From: Nonomuraea helvata
GTDB taxonomy: Bacteria; Actinomycetota; Actinomycetes; Streptosporangiales; Streptosporangiaceae
Length of the DNA: 64,000 nt
Assembly (NCBI RefSeq): GCF_039535785.1
Contig: NZ_BAAAXV010000009.1
Span: forward strand, 3,030,776-3,094,775
Direction: 5' to 3'
This document shows positions 27,367 to 36,586 of the stretch, piece after piece (the first letter of the stretch is position 1; each line of letters begins with the position of its first letter). Position numbers and translations under genes: made by a program. The notes under the pieces are model-generated. The model did no database searches. It saw only the letters and a list, made by a program, of their open reading frames with translations, and had not been told where the DNA came from.

Positions 27367-28281
27367 ATGCTCCAGCGCGACTACACGACGTCGCAGCTCG
27401 ACGTGCTCGAGGCCGAGGCCATCCACATCATGCGCGAGGTCGCGGCCGAGTTCGAGCATCCCTGTCTGCTCTTCTCCGGGGGCAAGGACTCGATCGTCAT
27501 GCTCCGCATCGCGGAGAAGGCGTTCTGGCCGGCGCCGATCCCCTTCCCGCTCATGCACGTCGACACCGGCCACAACTTCGACGAGGTCATCGAGTTCCGC
27601 GACCGCCGCTCCGCCGAGCTGGGCGCGCGGCTGATCGTGGCCAGCGTGCAGGACTCCATCGACGCCGGGCGCGTGGTCGAGGAGACCGGGCGGCGCGCGT
27701 CGCGCAACCGCCTGCAGACCACCACGCTGCTGGATGCGATCGAGGACCACGAGTTCGACGCCGTGTTCGGCGGCGCACGCCGCGACGAGGAGAAGGCCCG
27801 CGCCAAGGAGCGGGTCTTCTCCTTCCGCGACGACTTCGGCCAGTGGGACCCGAAGAACCAGCGCCCCGAGCTGTGGAACCTCTACAACTCGCGTATCCGC
27901 AAGGGCGAGCACATCCGCGTCTTCCCGCTGTCCAACTGGACCGAGCTCGACGTCTGGGACTACATCAGGCGCGAGGGCATCGAGATCCCCTCCATCTACT
28001 TCGCCCACACCCGCAAGGTGTTCGAGCGCGACGGCATGCTGCTGCCCGACGCCGACGTGGTCAAGCGCGGCGACGACGAGCCGCTGTTCGAGGCCGTGGT
28101 GCGCTACCGCACGGTGGGCGACATGACCTGCACGGGCGCCGTGCAGTCCACGGCCGCCACGGTCGAGGAGATCATCGAGGAGATCGCGGCCACCCGGATC
28201 ACTGAGCGCGGGGCCACCAGGGCCGACGACCGCTCGTCCGAGGCCGCCATGGAGGATCGCAAGAGGGAAGGCTACTTCTAA
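27367..28281 (+). CDS. cysD: Sulfate adenylyltransferase subunit 2
   Basis: 304 aa, ATG after CGGAGGAA. ATP pyrophosphatase subunit with PP-loop LLFSGGKDSIVML and HVDTGHNF; full length for CysD. With CysN it makes APS from sulfate and ATP. The TAA stop overlaps the cysN ATG by one base (TAATG). No cysH reductase is nearby, so APS here is more likely used for sulfation. Confidence 0.97.
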   Translation: MLQRDYTTSQLDVLEAEAIHIMREVAAEFEHPCLLFSGGKDSIVMLRIAEKAFWPAPIPFPLMHVDTGHNFDEVIEFRDRRSAELGARLIVASVQDSIDAGRVVEETGRRASRNRLQTTTLLDAIEDHEFDAVFGGARRDEEKARAKERVFSFRDDFGQWDPKNQRPELWNLYNSRIRKGEHIRVFPLSNWTELDVWDYIRREGIEIPSIYFAHTRKVFERDGMLLPDADVVKRGDDEPLFEAVVRYRTVGDMTCTGAVQSTAATVEEIIEEIAATRITERGATRADDRSSEAAMEDRKREGYF

Positions 28282-29546
28282 TGGACATTCTTCGCTTTGC
28301 CACCGCGGGAAGCGTCGATGACGGCAAGTCCACCCTCATCGGCCGGTTGCTCTTCGACTCCAAGGCGATCTTCGAGGACCAGCTCGAGGCGGTCGAGCGC
28401 ACCTCGCGCGACCGCGGCACCGAATACACCGACCTGTCGCTGCTCACCGACGGCCTGCGGGCCGAGCGGGAGCAGGGCATCACGATCGACGTGGCGTACC
28501 GCTATTTCGCCACGCCGAAGCGGAAGTTCATCATCGCCGACACGCCCGGCCACATCCAGTACACCAGGAACATGGTCACCGGGGCCTCCACGGCCGACCT
28601 GGCGATCATTCTCATCGACGCCCGCAAGGGCGTGCTGGAGCAGTCGCGGCGGCACGCGTTCCTGACCACGCTGCTGCGGGTGCCGCACTTGGTGCTGGCC
28701 GTCAACAAGATGGACCTGGTGGGCTACTCGCAGGAGCGGTTCGAGGAGATCAGGGAGGAGTTCACGGCGTTCGCGTCCAAGCTGAACGTCGCCGACCTCA
28801 CGTTCATCCCGATCTCCGCGCTCAACGGCGACAACGTGGTCTCGCGCTCGGAGAACATGCCCTGGTACCTCGGCACGTCACTCCTGCACCACCTGGAGAA
28901 CGTCCACATCGCCTCCGACCGCAACCTGGTCGACGTGCGCTTCCCCGTCCAGTACGTGATCCGCCCGCAGCGGGCCACTGAGCACGCCTTCCACGACTAC
29001 CGCGGCTACGCGGGCCAGGTGGCGGGCGGCGTGCTGAAGCCCGGTGACGAGGTGGTGCACCTGCCGTCCGGGCTCACGACGCGCATCGCCTCGATCGACA
29101 CCTTCGACGGGCCGGTCGAGGAGGCGTTCCCGCCCATGTCGGTCACGCTGCGCTTCGAGGACGACCTCGACATCTCGCGCGGCGACATGATCGCCCGGCC
29201 GAACAACCAGCCGCGGGTGGCGCAGGAGCTGGAGGCGATGGTCTGCTGGATGGCCGACGGGCTCAAGCTGACGCCGCGCTCCAAGCTGACGATCAAGCAC
29301 ACCACCCGTACGGCCCGTGCCCTCGTCCGCGATCTGCACTACCGGCTCGACGTCAACACCCTGCACAGGGACGAGACGGCGACGGCGCTCGGCCTCAACG
29401 AGATCGGGCGGGTGTCGCTGCGGGTCACGCAGCCGCTGTTCGTGGACGACTACGGGCGTAACAGGCTCACCGGAGGCTTCATCCTCGTGGACGAGGCCAC
29501 CAACGGCACCGTCGGCGCCGGCATGATCGTCGACGCACCTAGGTAG
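28281..29546 (+). CDS. cysN: Sulfate adenylyltransferase subunit 1 (GTPase)
   Basis: 421 aa. EF-Tu-like GTPase with G1 AGSVDDGKST, switch region EREQGITIDVAY, G3 DTPGH and G4 NKMD, then two beta-barrel domains. It drives APS synthesis by CysD through GTP hydrolysis. The length shows it is CysN alone, without a fused CysC kinase; the APS kinase is encoded separately at 41.3-42.5 kb. Confidence 0.97.
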   Translation: MDILRFATAGSVDDGKSTLIGRLLFDSKAIFEDQLEAVERTSRDRGTEYTDLSLLTDGLRAEREQGITIDVAYRYFATPKRKFIIADTPGHIQYTRNMVTGASTADLAIILIDARKGVLEQSRRHAFLTTLLRVPHLVLAVNKMDLVGYSQERFEEIREEFTAFASKLNVADLTFIPISALNGDNVVSRSENMPWYLGTSLLHHLENVHIASDRNLVDVRFPVQYVIRPQRATEHAFHDYRGYAGQVAGGVLKPGDEVVHLPSGLTTRIASIDTFDGPVEEAFPPMSVTLRFEDDLDISRGDMIARPNNQPRVAQELEAMVCWMADGLKLTPRSKLTIKHTTRTARALVRDLHYRLDVNTLHRDETATALGLNEIGRVSLRVTQPLFVDDYGRNRLTGGFILVDEATNGTVGAGMIVDAPR

Positions 29547-29630
29547 ATCTTTTCGGGTTCCCCGACCCGCTGATTACTCTCCGCGCTAGAGTCATCGCGT
29601 TACGTGTTCACGACGCGAAGGCCCTCCTCC

Positions 29631-30527
29631 GTGACCGACCGTGCGACCACCACCCGGGTCATCTATCTCGGAGGCCTCGGACGCAGTGGCACAACACTGC
29701 TCGAGAGGCTCCTGGGCGAGCTGCCCGGCGTGGTCGCGCTTGGGGAGGTAGTGCACCTGTGGGAGAGGGGGGTGCTCGCGGAGGAGCTCTGCGGGTGCGG
29801 GGCGCCGTTCCCGGTCTGTCCCTTCTGGCGGCAGGTGGGGGAGCGCGCGTTCGGCGGATGGACCCCGGCTCTGGTGGGACGGATCCTGACGCTGCGACGG
29901 CGGGTCGACCGCACCCGCAGAATCCCGCGCATCGAGCACCCGGACCTGGCCGAGTACGTGCAGGCGTACCGGCTCCTCTACGAGGCCGTCGGCGCCCCGG
30001 TCGTGATCGACTCCAGCAAGCACGCGTCCCTGGCCTGCTGCCTGGTCGCCGGCGGGGTGGACGTACGGATCGTCCACGTGGTCAGGGACCCTCGCGCCGT
30101 CGCTCACTCGTGGGCCAGGACCGTGCAACGCCCTGAGGACGGGCGGCCCATGACGCAGTGGGGGCCGGCCCGCACCGCGGTCCACTGGACCGCCCAGAAC
30201 ACCGCACTCGAGCTCCTGCCGGGGCGCGGGGCCCGCGTCGTCAGGGTCCGCTACGAGGACCTGCTCGCCGCCCCCGGCCCCACGCTCGGCTCACTGGCGC
30301 TCGGACTCGGCCTCGCGGAGCCGGACCTGCCGTTCCTCGACGACCGCACGGTCTGGCTCGGCCCCTCCCACACCGCCTCCGGCAACCCGATGCGTTTCCT
30401 CGTGGGGCGGGTCGAGCTGCGCAGGGACGACTCCTGGATGACGGGGATGCGTGACGGCGACCGCCGGGTGGTCAACGCGCTGACGTGGCCCCTTCGGGCC
30501 CGGTACGGCTACCGGGAGGCGCCATGA
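29631..30527 (+). CDS. Sulfotransferase 1 (PAPS-dependent)
   Basis: 298 aa from GTG at 29631 (GAAGG upstream; an earlier GTG at 29604 is possible). 5'-PSB loop GLGRSGTTLLERLL for the PAPS 5' phosphosulfate and 3'-PB motif VVRDPRAVAHSW. A Cys cluster CGCGAPFPVC lies at about residues 54-63. It follows cysN on the same strand and overlaps the next gene by 4 nt (ATGA). Substrate presumably a glycan or lipid-linked sugar. Confidence 0.88.
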   Translation: MTDRATTTRVIYLGGLGRSGTTLLERLLGELPGVVALGEVVHLWERGVLAEELCGCGAPFPVCPFWRQVGERAFGGWTPALVGRILTLRRRVDRTRRIPRIEHPDLAEYVQAYRLLYEAVGAPVVIDSSKHASLACCLVAGGVDVRIVHVVRDPRAVAHSWARTVQRPEDGRPMTQWGPARTAVHWTAQNTALELLPGRGARVVRVRYEDLLAAPGPTLGSLALGLGLAEPDLPFLDDRTVWLGPSHTASGNPMRFLVGRVELRRDDSWMTGMRDGDRRVVNALTWPLRARYGYREAP

Positions 30528-31429
30528 CCCCTTCGGTGGGCGTCGTGATCCCGACCAGAGGCGACCGGCCGGCGCAACTGCGTGAGGCGGTGGAGTCGGC
30601 GCTGTGCCAGGAGCACCCGGGTCGCCTGTCCGTGGTGGTGGTCGCCGACGGCGTCGCCCCGGCCGACGTCGACGTGCCGGCCTCCGTACGGGTCCTGCCG
30701 AACACCCGCACTCCCGGCCTCCCCGGCGCCAGGAACACCGGCATCGCGGCCTGCGGCACCGATCTCGTCGCCTTCTGCGACGACGACGACCTGTGGCTGC
30801 CCGGCAAGCTCGCCGCCCAGGTGCGGGCGCTGCGCGACCGTGGCGGCGCGTTCGCGAGCTGCGGCATCGAGGTGGAGTACGTACGGGAGGAGCGCGGGCC
30901 CGGCGAACCGGCCCGAGTGCCTCGCCTGGCCGGACGCGACACGGTGACCGCGGACGACCTGACCCGCTCGCGCATGGTGATGGTGCACTCGTCGACGTTC
31001 CTGTTCGAGCGCGGCGCCCTGTGGGCCGACGAGACCGCGCCCAACGGCCAGAACGAGGACTGGGATCTCGCCCTGCGCGCCGCCAAGCGGCGACCGATCA
31101 CGTACGTGGACCGCCCGCTCGTCCGGGTGCGCTGGGGCGCGTCCCACTACGTCGCCCGCTGGGCGGACCGCATTGCCGGGCTCGACTGGATGCTCGCCCG
31201 GCACCCCGAACTGGCCGTGGATCCGCGCGGCGCGGCGCGGGTCTGCGGCCAGCTGGCCTTCGCCCACGCGGCGCTCGGCCACCGCCGCGAGGCCACCCGC
31301 TGGGCAGTCCGTGCCCTGATGACCCGCCTGGGGGAGCCACGCGCCCCGATCGCCCTGGCGGTGGCGGCCGGCCTCGTCTCCGCGCCAACGATCCTTTCCG
31401 CCCTTCACCGTAGGGGGCACGGCATTTGA
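30524..31429 (+). CDS. Family 2 glycosyltransferase
   Basis: 301 aa, ATG overlapping the sulfotransferase stop. GT-A fold with VGVVIPTRGDR at the N-terminus, the nucleotide-sugar DxD region FCDDDDLWLPGK, and NGQNEDWDLALR as the catalytic-base region. It probably adds a sugar to the lipid-linked repeat unit. Cytoplasmic with only a hydrophobic C-terminal helix. Confidence 0.9.
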   Translation: MTPSVGVVIPTRGDRPAQLREAVESALCQEHPGRLSVVVVADGVAPADVDVPASVRVLPNTRTPGLPGARNTGIAACGTDLVAFCDDDDLWLPGKLAAQVRALRDRGGAFASCGIEVEYVREERGPGEPARVPRLAGRDTVTADDLTRSRMVMVHSSTFLFERGALWADETAPNGQNEDWDLALRAAKRRPITYVDRPLVRVRWGASHYVARWADRIAGLDWMLARHPELAVDPRGAARVCGQLAFAHAALGHRREATRWAVRALMTRLGEPRAPIALAVAAGLVSAPTILSALHRRGHGI

Positions 31430-32718
31430 CTCCGCCCAAGACCACCAGCCCACCCGTCCCGTCCCAACGCCTCCCTGAGGACACACTCCCGCTCCCGCCC
31501 ATAAGGCCTGGGGATACGCCGCCAGGGGAGGCGCCGCTTGATGAGCCGCATGGGGACGTATCGCCCCCGGCCCCACTCACGGACGCACCGCCTTCGGACG
31601 ACGCGCGCCAGGGCTCGGCATCCGGCACGCGCCAGGGACCGGCACCTGCCATGCGCCAGGGCTCGGCACGTGACGCGCGCGCCCAGGTGTCCACCGCAGC
31701 GCGCCCGGCCGGTTTCGGTGAGCCGCGTCACGACGAGGAAGCGGCTTCCTCCGCCGCGCGGCGTGGTGAGAGGCGTTCGCCGTATGCGCCGCCCACGCCC
31801 GCTGCCGCCGGTCATCGACGCGGTTCCGGCGCTCGGACCCCGCACACCGACGCCCGCCCGAGTCACCAGGCGCATGCCGCCGACCCAGCACACGTCACCG
31901 AACAGGCGCACGGTGTGGGCCGGGTGCACGACCCCGCCCAAGTGCCTGTGCCGGCGGCGGGGCGGCGGGTGCAGGTGGGTTTGGTCGGCGTGGACGCGCT
32001 CACCGAGGACGAGGTGGTCCGGCGGGTGGAGGCCGAGCTGGAGGCCGGCAGGGGTGGGCGGATCATCACCCCGAACATCGACATCTGCCGGGCAGCCGCC
32101 AAGGACCCAGCCCTCAGAGAGCTGGTGTGCACCGCCGAGCTGGTGGTGACCGACGGCATGCCTCTGGTGTGGGCGGCCAGGCTGCTCGGCACCCCGGTGC
32201 CCGAGCGCGTGACGGGCGCGGACCTCATCTGGTCGCTCAGCAAGCTCGCCGCCCGGCGCGGCTGGCCCGTCTACCTGCTCGGCGGCCCCCCGGGCGTTGG
32301 GCGGAAGGCGGCGGACGAGCTCACGAGCTGCCACCCCCGGCTCAAGGTGTGTGGGGTGCAAGCCCCGCCCTACGACTTCGACGCCACCCCCGAGGGCAGC
32401 GCGCGGGTCCGGCGGAAGGTGGTGGCCGCGCGGCCGCGGCTGGTGTTCGTCGGGCTGGGCTTCCCCCGGCAGGACAGGCTCATCGCCGACCTGCGGGAGG
32501 AGCTGCCGGAGGCGTGGTTCGTGGGGTGCGGGGCGGCGATCGCGTTCGCCGCCGGCACGGTGTCCAGGGCGCCTGGATGGATGCGCCGGACAGGGCTGGA
32601 ATGGGCGTTCCGGCTGGTCTGCGAGCCGGGGCGGCTGGCGCGCCGCTACCTGGTGGACGACCTGCCGTTCGCGGTGCGGCTGCTGGCCACCTGCCTGGCA
32701 GGCCGCGTCAGACGGTGA
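31426..32718 (+). CDS. WecG/TagA/CpsF family (GT26) glycosyltransferase with long disordered N-terminus
   Basis: 430 aa if it begins at TTG 31426, which overlaps the upstream stop (TTGA). Residues about 1-180 are Pro/Ala/Arg-rich and contain three 8-residue repeats; the GT26 domain starts near VQVGLVGVDALTED and has TPNIDI, VTDGMPLVWA, VYLLGGPPGVG, VFVGLGFPRQD and GCGAAI. Other family members lack the extension, so a start near 31968 is possible. GT26 enzymes add ManNAc/ManNAcA-type sugars to polyprenyl-linked GlcNAc. The end overlaps the convergent sulfotransferase gene by 11 nt. Confidence 0.85.
   Translation: MTPPKTTSPPVPSQRLPEDTLPLPPIRPGDTPPGEAPLDEPHGDVSPPAPLTDAPPSDDARQGSASGTRQGPAPAMRQGSARDARAQVSTAARPAGFGEPRHDEEAASSAARRGERRSPYAPPTPAAAGHRRGSGARTPHTDARPSHQAHAADPAHVTEQAHGVGRVHDPAQVPVPAAGRRVQVGLVGVDALTEDEVVRRVEAELEAGRGGRIITPNIDICRAAAKDPALRELVCTAELVVTDGMPLVWAARLLGTPVPERVTGADLIWSLSKLAARRGWPVYLLGGPPGVGRKAADELTSCHPRLKVCGVQAPPYDFDATPEGSARVRRKVVAARPRLVFVGLGFPRQDRLIADLREELPEAWFVGCGAAIAFAAGTVSRAPGWMRRTGLEWAFRLVCEPGRLARRYLVDDLPFAVRLLATCLAGRVRR
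31605..31676 (+). repeat. 24-bp tandem repeat, three copies
   Basis: Units begin at 31605, 31629 and 31653, each starting with GCGCCAGGG. In the GT26 frame they encode RQGSASGT, RQGPAPAM and RQGSARDA. They support in-frame expansion of the N-terminal extension, or non-coding slippage sequence if the true start is downstream. Confidence 0.8.
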
Positions 32719-33601
32719 GAGCGCGTACGCGGGCCACGTCCTCGGAGCTGAGGCCCTGGCCCGCGGCGTCCAGCGCCTGGCGGGAGTCCATCGGCCGGAA
32801 GGCCGTGCGTGACAGACCCGACCAGGCGAACCCCGTACCGCCTCTGGACGGCCCCGTGCAGGCCCGCGCGATGCGGCGCTCCGCGGCAGGCGTCCAGGCC
32901 AGGCCCGCGTGGTCGTACAGGCGCCGGAAGCCGGTCAGCGGGTCGGCGGCCAGCGACTCGTACGAGACGATGAGGATGCCGGGAGTACGGGTCAGGATCG
33001 TGCGGGTCGCCCGCCACAGCAGCGCCGCCTTCATGACGCGGTCCTGGGAGCCGACGAGGGCGCGCAGCTCGAGCAGCTCGGGGTGGTCGCGGACGAGCAG
33101 CGGCTGTTCGAGCAGTTCGTGGAAGTAGACCGTCCACCCCAGCCGCTGCCAGCTCGCCACGAACGAGACCGGGTCCCGCACGAGCGCGATCACCCGGCAC
33201 CCCAGGGAAGAGGCGAACCAGCCGGCGCTCAGCACCGCGAACGGGTCGTCCAGCAGCGCCCGGCGGCCTGTCAGGCGGCCGAAGGAGAAGGCGGTGCCGT
33301 AGCGAAGCAGCCTGGCCAGATCGTACGGGGAGCGGTTCGCACGCAGCTCGGAGAGCCAGCGGTAGCGCAGCGCCACGGTGTCGCGGAAGGCGGGCAGCCA
33401 GTCGGCGGCGTTGTCGTCGCAGATGTACTGGAACCTGTGGGTCACCGAGGCCCTGAGCACGCCGGGGCAGCGGCCCGGCGGGTGCTGCGGGTTGAGTGGC
33501 TCGTTGACGTAGACCAGGTCGCCTCCGGCGGCGAGCATCTTGCCCGTCCAGCTCGTGCCACTCCTCGGCAGCCCCGTCACCAGCACCGGAGCACGTTTCA
33601 C
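32708..33601 (-). CDS. Sulfotransferase 2
   Basis: 297 aa, GTG at 33601 overlapping the flippase stop (GTGA). 5'-PSB VTGLPRSGTSWTGKML, 3'-PB region VIALVRDPVSFVASWQ and ILIVSYESLAADP. It resembles the Sulfotransfer_1/3 type used on carbohydrates. Last gene of the minus-strand operon, and its end overlaps the convergent GT26 gene. Confidence 0.87.
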   Translation of the reverse strand: MKRAPVLVTGLPRSGTSWTGKMLAAGGDLVYVNEPLNPQHPPGRCPGVLRASVTHRFQYICDDNAADWLPAFRDTVALRYRWLSELRANRSPYDLARLLRYGTAFSFGRLTGRRALLDDPFAVLSAGWFASSLGCRVIALVRDPVSFVASWQRLGWTVYFHELLEQPLLVRDHPELLELRALVGSQDRVMKAALLWRATRTILTRTPGILIVSYESLAADPLTGFRRLYDHAGLAWTPAAERRIARACTGPSRGGTGFAWSGLSRTAFRPMDSRQALDAAGQGLSSEDVARVRALTV

Positions 33602-34842
33602 GCAGTGACCCGAATGCGCAGAGCCGTCAGGGTGTGGCGGCCGAAGGGGTGGAGGCCGTGGCGGCGGTGGAGCTGCCAGAGCGGGAGCAGGTTCTTGACC
33701 AGCACCCCGCCGGACCAGCCGAGCACCGCCCCGAACGCCCCGTGGACGGGGATCAGGGCCACGTCGAGCACGACCGTGCACGTGATCGCCGCGACCAGGT
33801 TGACCAGGCTCGTGCCCGTGTGTCCGGCGGCCGTCAGCACCACGTCCACCATCCCGCAGGCCGTGGCCACCATCATCGTGCCCGCCAGCACCAGCGCCAC
33901 CGGCGCCGCGGCCCCGTACGAGGGCCCGAACAGCCGCAGCAGCCACGGCGCCAGCGCCGCGTACGCCAGCCACACCGGCCACGTCAGCAGCACCAGCCAG
34001 AGCGTGGCGGTCTGGTACAGCTCTCCGGCCCGCGCCCGCTCCCCGTTGGCGAGCGCTGTGACCAGCCGAGCCTGTACGGCCTGCGCCAGCCCCTGGTTGG
34101 CGAGCTGCCCGACCACCTTGAAACGGGTGGCGGCCGTGTAGACGGCGGCCTGCGCCGGCCCGCCGAGCAGCGCGACGATCACGATGTCCAGTCGCTGGAA
34201 CACCGCCTGGATGGCCCCCGCCGCGGACCGGGGAGCCGTGTACCGCCACAGGTCGCGCCCGGTGCCGGGCAGGTACGGTGTCCGCGGCACCCGTCTCCGC
34301 AGCCCGGCCCAGGCCAGGACGAGGGCCGGCACGTAGGGTGCCCCCCAGGCCACCGGCAGCCACGAGGCCGCGTCCGTCGCGCAGACCACGGCCACCAGCA
34401 CGAGCTGGGCGAAGGGCACCAGCACCCCGTCCACGAGCACTGTGGGCCGCATGGCCCCGAATCCACGGGTGGCGGCCAGCAGCACGTCACCCACCGCCAT
34501 GACCGGCACGAGCGCGGCCACCGGGCCCAGCCGCGGGTACAGCACCGCTCCCGCCAGGCAGGAGACCGCCACGCAGGGCACGAGAGCTGCCCGGATATAT
34601 CCGGAAATGCCGAGGTAGTCGTAGGTCTTCGCCCGCGCGATGAAGTACACGAGCCCGTTCCCCGCATCCAGTTTGGCGATCCCCGCCGCCATGAGCGCCA
34701 GCGCGGTCGCCGCGAAGAACGCGCCGGCGTCAGCGGGAGCGAACGTCCTGGTCACGACCATGGCAAGGACGAACTGCGCGAAAGCCCCGAAGACCGCCCC
34801 CGTGATCCCCGCGATCCCGCGCCGCCGCAGGCCCGCGGTCAT
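33598..34842 (-). CDS. Polysaccharide flippase (Wzx-like)
   Basis: 414 aa from ATG at 34842 (ATGA overlap with the upstream stop; GTG at 34851 also possible). About 12 hydrophobic segments in the MATE/oligosaccharidyl-lipid flippase pattern, with FAPADAGAFFAATAL near the N-terminus as in Wzx proteins. It would flip the undecaprenyl-linked repeat across the membrane. Confidence 0.87.
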   Translation of the reverse strand: MTAGLRRRGIAGITGAVFGAFAQFVLAMVVTRTFAPADAGAFFAATALALMAAGIAKLDAGNGLVYFIARAKTYDYLGISGYIRAALVPCVAVSCLAGAVLYPRLGPVAALVPVMAVGDVLLAATRGFGAMRPTVLVDGVLVPFAQLVLVAVVCATDAASWLPVAWGAPYVPALVLAWAGLRRRVPRTPYLPGTGRDLWRYTAPRSAAGAIQAVFQRLDIVIVALLGGPAQAAVYTAATRFKVVGQLANQGLAQAVQARLVTALANGERARAGELYQTATLWLVLLTWPVWLAYAALAPWLLRLFGPSYGAAAPVALVLAGTMMVATACGMVDVVLTAAGHTGTSLVNLVAAITCTVVLDVALIPVHGAFGAVLGWSGGVLVKNLLPLWQLHRRHGLHPFGRHTLTALRIRVTA

Positions 34843-35693
34843 CGCCGCCACGAAGGCTCACCGCCCAGCCACCGCACCAGCCGTGCGTCGTACGGCTCGA
34901 ACTGTTCGCGTAGCGTCCGCGCGAGCTCGCGCGGCACCGGCTGCGGCGAGGGACGCCCGTTGTGCCGCTCGAACACCGGATATCCGAGATGCGGCACGCC
35001 CAGGAACTCCAGCACCCGGTCGTACACGGTCTCGGGCTCGGCGAAGAAGCGGTGGCTGTCGAGCACCAGGATCCGCTCGCGCCCGAACAGCGCCTCCAGC
35101 CGGTCGAGCTGGTCGGCGTAGCGGCCCCGGGCCAGGTACGCGTGATGCTGATGGGAGTGGTGCAGGGAGAAGGGCGATCCGCACAGCAGCTCCTCGGCCC
35201 CGGCCAGCCGCTCGGGCTCGAGCTCCAGCGCGGACTCGAAGTGCGACTCGGTCTCGAACCCCCTGGCCAGCTCGTGCGCGTGGGCGGAGTACGCCCGCTC
35301 CACCGGATCGCGCACCAGGACGATCAGCCGCACGCCGGGCAGATCAGCTGCGATCCGCTCCCCGGCCAGCGGATGGAACAGGTAATAGGGGGACGACTCG
35401 AACGCCAGCGCCCGCGAGCCGTACCGGTGCTCGACCAGCCCCGCGCTCATCCGCAGCGGGAAGTGGGCCTGGTACCAGGACAGCCCCCGCCAGTAGCCGA
35501 CGTCGAAATAGTGCACGCCCTTGTGCAGCACCGGCTTGAGCAGCAGCGGATGCTGCGCCAGCGCGCGGTACAGCGAGGTGGTGCCGCAGCGCTGCGCCCC
35601 CGCGACGATGAACGACGGCAGCACCCGCGCCCCCGACGTGAGCCGCCCCGTGGCGCGCGACAGCGACAGCACCGACGCCTTCATGGCCCTCAT
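34839..35693 (-). CDS. Sulfotransferase 3 (heparan-sulfate type)
   Basis: 284 aa, ATG at 35693 overlapping the upstream stop (ATGA). 5'-PSB FIVAGAQRCGTTSLYRAL, Lys-His-Tyr-Phe motif KGVHYFDVGYW, 3'-PB LIVLVRDPVERAYSAH, and an ESSPYY block, all typical of N-deacetylase/sulfotransferase- and Stf-like sugar sulfotransferases. Clearly a different subfamily from the other two, suggesting sulfation at a different position or sugar. Confidence 0.9.
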   Translation of the reverse strand: MRAMKASVLSLSRATGRLTSGARVLPSFIVAGAQRCGTTSLYRALAQHPLLLKPVLHKGVHYFDVGYWRGLSWYQAHFPLRMSAGLVEHRYGSRALAFESSPYYLFHPLAGERIAADLPGVRLIVLVRDPVERAYSAHAHELARGFETESHFESALELEPERLAGAEELLCGSPFSLHHSHQHHAYLARGRYADQLDRLEALFGRERILVLDSHRFFAEPETVYDRVLEFLGVPHLGYPVFERHNGRPSPQPVPRELARTLREQFEPYDARLVRWLGGEPSWRR

Positions 35694-36586
35694 GCGAGCA
35701 GCTCCTCATGGTCGACGGCCGGGTTGAGCCAGGTCTCCGGCGGCCCGAGCGGCGTGTGGCCGTCGGCGGCGTGCCTGTCGGCCAGCGCGATGAGGTAACG
35801 GATGGCGGTCTGCCTGGCCACCGCCGTGGACAGTCCGAGGGGGGCGAGCTCGCGTACGGCCCGCGCCACGCAGGCCCGGGCCGCGGCCGGCGGGGCCATC
35901 GAGCGCAGCGCCCGCTGGAAGAAGTGGTGCACGAGGTCGAAGCCGTAGGGGACGCCGACCTCGTACCGCTCCCAGTCCCACACCAGGAGCCGACCGTCGG
36001 GGGACGGGCACATGTTCCAGGGCGCGAGGTCCCCGTGCCAGGCCGCGCACGGCCCTCCGGTGCCGGCGATCTCCTTGACCGCCTCGATCAGCAGCGGCCG
36101 GGGCGCCCGGCCGCGCCGCACCGGCAGCGGCGACAGCGCCAGCACCGCCAGGTCGCGCCAGACGCCGTGGTGGAGCACAGCAGGCACGCTGACCGTGGCC
36201 AGCGGGAGCCCGGCCAGCCGGCGCAGCGCCGCCGCCTCCGTGGTGATCAGCGAGCGGGCCCGCTCGCTGTCGCCGACCTTCACGAACGCCAGTCGCCGCC
36301 CGTCCGAGCGCGCCTCCAGAATGGGCTTCCGGTTGGCCCGGAGCGCCGGACGCACGTGCAGGACGGTCTCGACGGGCCGTCCGAAGACCTCGCTCAGGTA
36401 CGCGGCGATCGACCCCTCGCCCGGCACCATGACCGAGGACCACGGATGCCACCAGCGGCGCGGCACCAGCCGCCGGGGCACGGCGGCATGCGGCAGCACG
36501 GTGTACGCCCGGGGCGCCCCCGGCCCCGGATACAGCAGCCGCACGGTCTCCGCGAGATAGCCGAGCCGGATCGCGGCGTCGTTCAC
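35690..36586 (-). CDS. APH-like phosphotransferase
   Basis: 298 aa, GTG at 36586 overlapping the upstream stop. Protein-kinase-like fold of the APH/choline-kinase group: catalytic AWHGDLAPWNM and metal site LLVWDWERYE; the N-lobe Lys may be in AFVKVGD. Within a polysaccharide operon it may phosphorylate a sugar or aglycone; resistance is unlikely. No closer identity can be given. Confidence 0.75.
   Translation of the reverse strand: MNDAAIRLGYLAETVRLLYPGPGAPRAYTVLPHAAVPRRLVPRRWWHPWSSVMVPGEGSIAAYLSEVFGRPVETVLHVRPALRANRKPILEARSDGRRLAFVKVGDSERARSLITTEAAALRRLAGLPLATVSVPAVLHHGVWRDLAVLALSPLPVRRGRAPRPLLIEAVKEIAGTGGPCAAWHGDLAPWNMCPSPDGRLLVWDWERYEVGVPYGFDLVHHFFQRALRSMAPPAAARACVARAVRELAPLGLSTAVARQTAIRYLIALADRHAADGHTPLGPPETWLNPAVDHEELLA

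Noticed and set aside
31538..32149. Separate gene in the alternative frame over the GT26 N-terminus
   Set aside because: Arg/Pro-rich with no domain, and it runs into the conserved GT26 coding sequence in another frame.
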